Shown here: positions 6,328 to 6,806 of the stretch, in pieces | How the letters are laid out: every line of letters begins with the position of its first letter | How positions within the stretch are numbered: the first letter of the stretch is position 1 | NCBI GenBank assembly: GCA_947251855.1 | Contig: CAMXUZ010000003.1 | Span: forward strand, 1-6,806 | Reading direction: 5' to 3' | Length of the DNA stretch: 6,806 bases | Source of the DNA: an uncultured Ruaniaceae bacterium | GTDB taxonomy: Bacteria; Actinomycetota; Actinomycetes; Actinomycetales; Beutenbergiaceae | The notes under the pieces: model-generated | Told to the model about the DNA's origin: nothing | What the model saw: the letters and a program-made list of their open reading frames with translations, nothing else | Database searches by the model: none | Position numbers and translations under genes: made by a program

Positions 6328-6806
6328 CCCTCGCCCGCGCCTTGGGGCGAGCCCTGGTCGGCAGCGGGATCCGGCACGGATTCGGGGTGGTGGGATCGGG
6401 CAACTTCCACTTGTCCCGCGCCTTCGCCGACGCCGGGGGAAGGTTCACCGCCGCGCGCCACGAGGGCGGCGCCGCGACGATGGCCGATGCGTACGCGCGC
6501 ACGAGCGGGGAAGTGGCGATGCTCAGCGTGCACCAGGGCTGCGGCTACACCAACGCGATCACCGGAATCGCCGAGGCCGCCAAATCCCGCACCCCCATGG
6601 TCGTGCTCGCCCCTGCCGCCATGGCGCCGAACTCGAATTTCTATATCAACCAAGGCGCCATCGCGAGCGCGACCGGCGCGGCGGAACGCACACTCACCGA
6701 TCCGGCGACCGCCGTCGAGGAGCTCGCCGGCGCGGTCGACTCCGCCCGCCGCGATCGCCGGACCGTCGTCGTCAACCTTCCCGTGACTCTCCTCGCCGAA
6801 CCCGAC
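6324..6806 (+). CDS. Thiamine-diphosphate-dependent enzyme, N-terminal part
   Basis: The frame starts at a GTG whose GTGA overlaps the TGA stop of the cyclase gene and stays open to the window edge, giving 161 residues of a protein that usually has 520-600. It is the ThDP-enzyme N-terminal (pyrimidine-binding) domain of the acetolactate synthase/benzoylformate decarboxylase group. It shows FGVVGSGN near 20-27, the cofactor-activating glutamate E47 in ARHEGGAATMADAYAR, and the segment SVHQGCGYTNAITGIAEAAKSRTPMVVLAP at 68-97, equivalent to the GPGxTN...G...A...P pattern. There is no separate Shine-Dalgarno sequence, so translation is probably coupled to the cyclase. Decarboxylation of a 2-oxo acid made by the cyclase is the natural guess; acetolactate-synthase-like carboligation or C-C hydrolysis (cyclohexanedione-hydrolase type) cannot be excluded because the middle and C-terminal domains are missing. 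Confidence 0.87.
   Translation, partial: MTLARALGRALVGSGIRHGFGVVGSGNFHLSRAFADAGGRFTAARHEGGAATMADAYARTSGEVAMLSVHQGCGYTNAITGIAEAAKSRTPMVVLAPAAMAPNSNFYINQGAIASATGAAERTLTDPATAVEELAGAVDSARRDRRTVVVNLPVTLLAEPD

Noticed and set aside
5709..6653. 314-codon open frame on the - strand
   Set aside because: It is antisense to the cyclase and ThDP genes, which carry clear catalytic motifs; its Ser/Pro/Arg-rich translation has no recognisable motif.
6487..6786. 99-codon + strand open frame
   Set aside because: Pro/Ser/Arg-rich out-of-frame reading of the ThDP enzyme gene, which is open from 6324 to the window end.
1..6806. Search for tRNA, rRNA, CRISPR arrays, insertion sequences or transposases
   Set aside because: No regularly spaced repeats, cloverleaf, transposase motif or terminal inverted repeats were seen; the window is almost fully occupied by catabolic genes.

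Overview
The window is GC-rich and densely coding, with all genes on the + strand. GC-rich third codon positions, GTG starts and short stop/start overlaps suggest an actinobacterium. The ring-cleavage dioxygenase resembles the homoprotocatechuate 2,3-dioxygenase of Brevibacterium fuscum, as I recall that protein. I could run no database search, so the genus is not fixed.

Positions 10-5094 hold part of a homoprotocatechuate (3,4-dihydroxyphenylacetate) meta-cleavage operon: a GntR/FCD regulator, hpaE, hpaD, hpaH and hpaI. HpaD opens the ring to 5-carboxymethyl-2-hydroxymuconate semialdehyde. HpaE oxidises that aldehyde to the acid. HpaH hydrates the later 2-oxohept-4-ene-1,7-dioate, and HpaI splits the product into pyruvate and succinate semialdehyde. 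The isomerase (HpaF), the decarboxylase/isomerase (HpaG) and the ring hydroxylase (HpaBC) are not in the window and must lie elsewhere. The regulator stop overlaps the hpaE start, and hpaH overlaps hpaI. The 99-bp gap before hpaD is relatively AT-rich near its end and carries an operator-like palindrome.

Positions 5095-5556 are a boundary. They hold a hairpin without a T-tract after hpaI, a small three-helix membrane protein of the GlsB/YeaQ/YmgE (transglycosylase-associated) family, and then a 28-bp, nearly perfect inverted repeat next to a -10-like hexamer.

Positions 5557-6806 start a second, probably separately controlled unit. It holds a metal-dependent cyclase/hydrolase with the HxGTHxDxPxH motif, overlapped by 4 bp by the N-terminal part of a thiamine-diphosphate enzyme that runs off the window. 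A ring-opening hydrolase coupled to a ThDP enzyme would fit an isatin-like route (lactam opening to an arylglyoxylate, then decarboxylation), but the substrate is not proven. This pair and its palindrome are the least explained part of the window.
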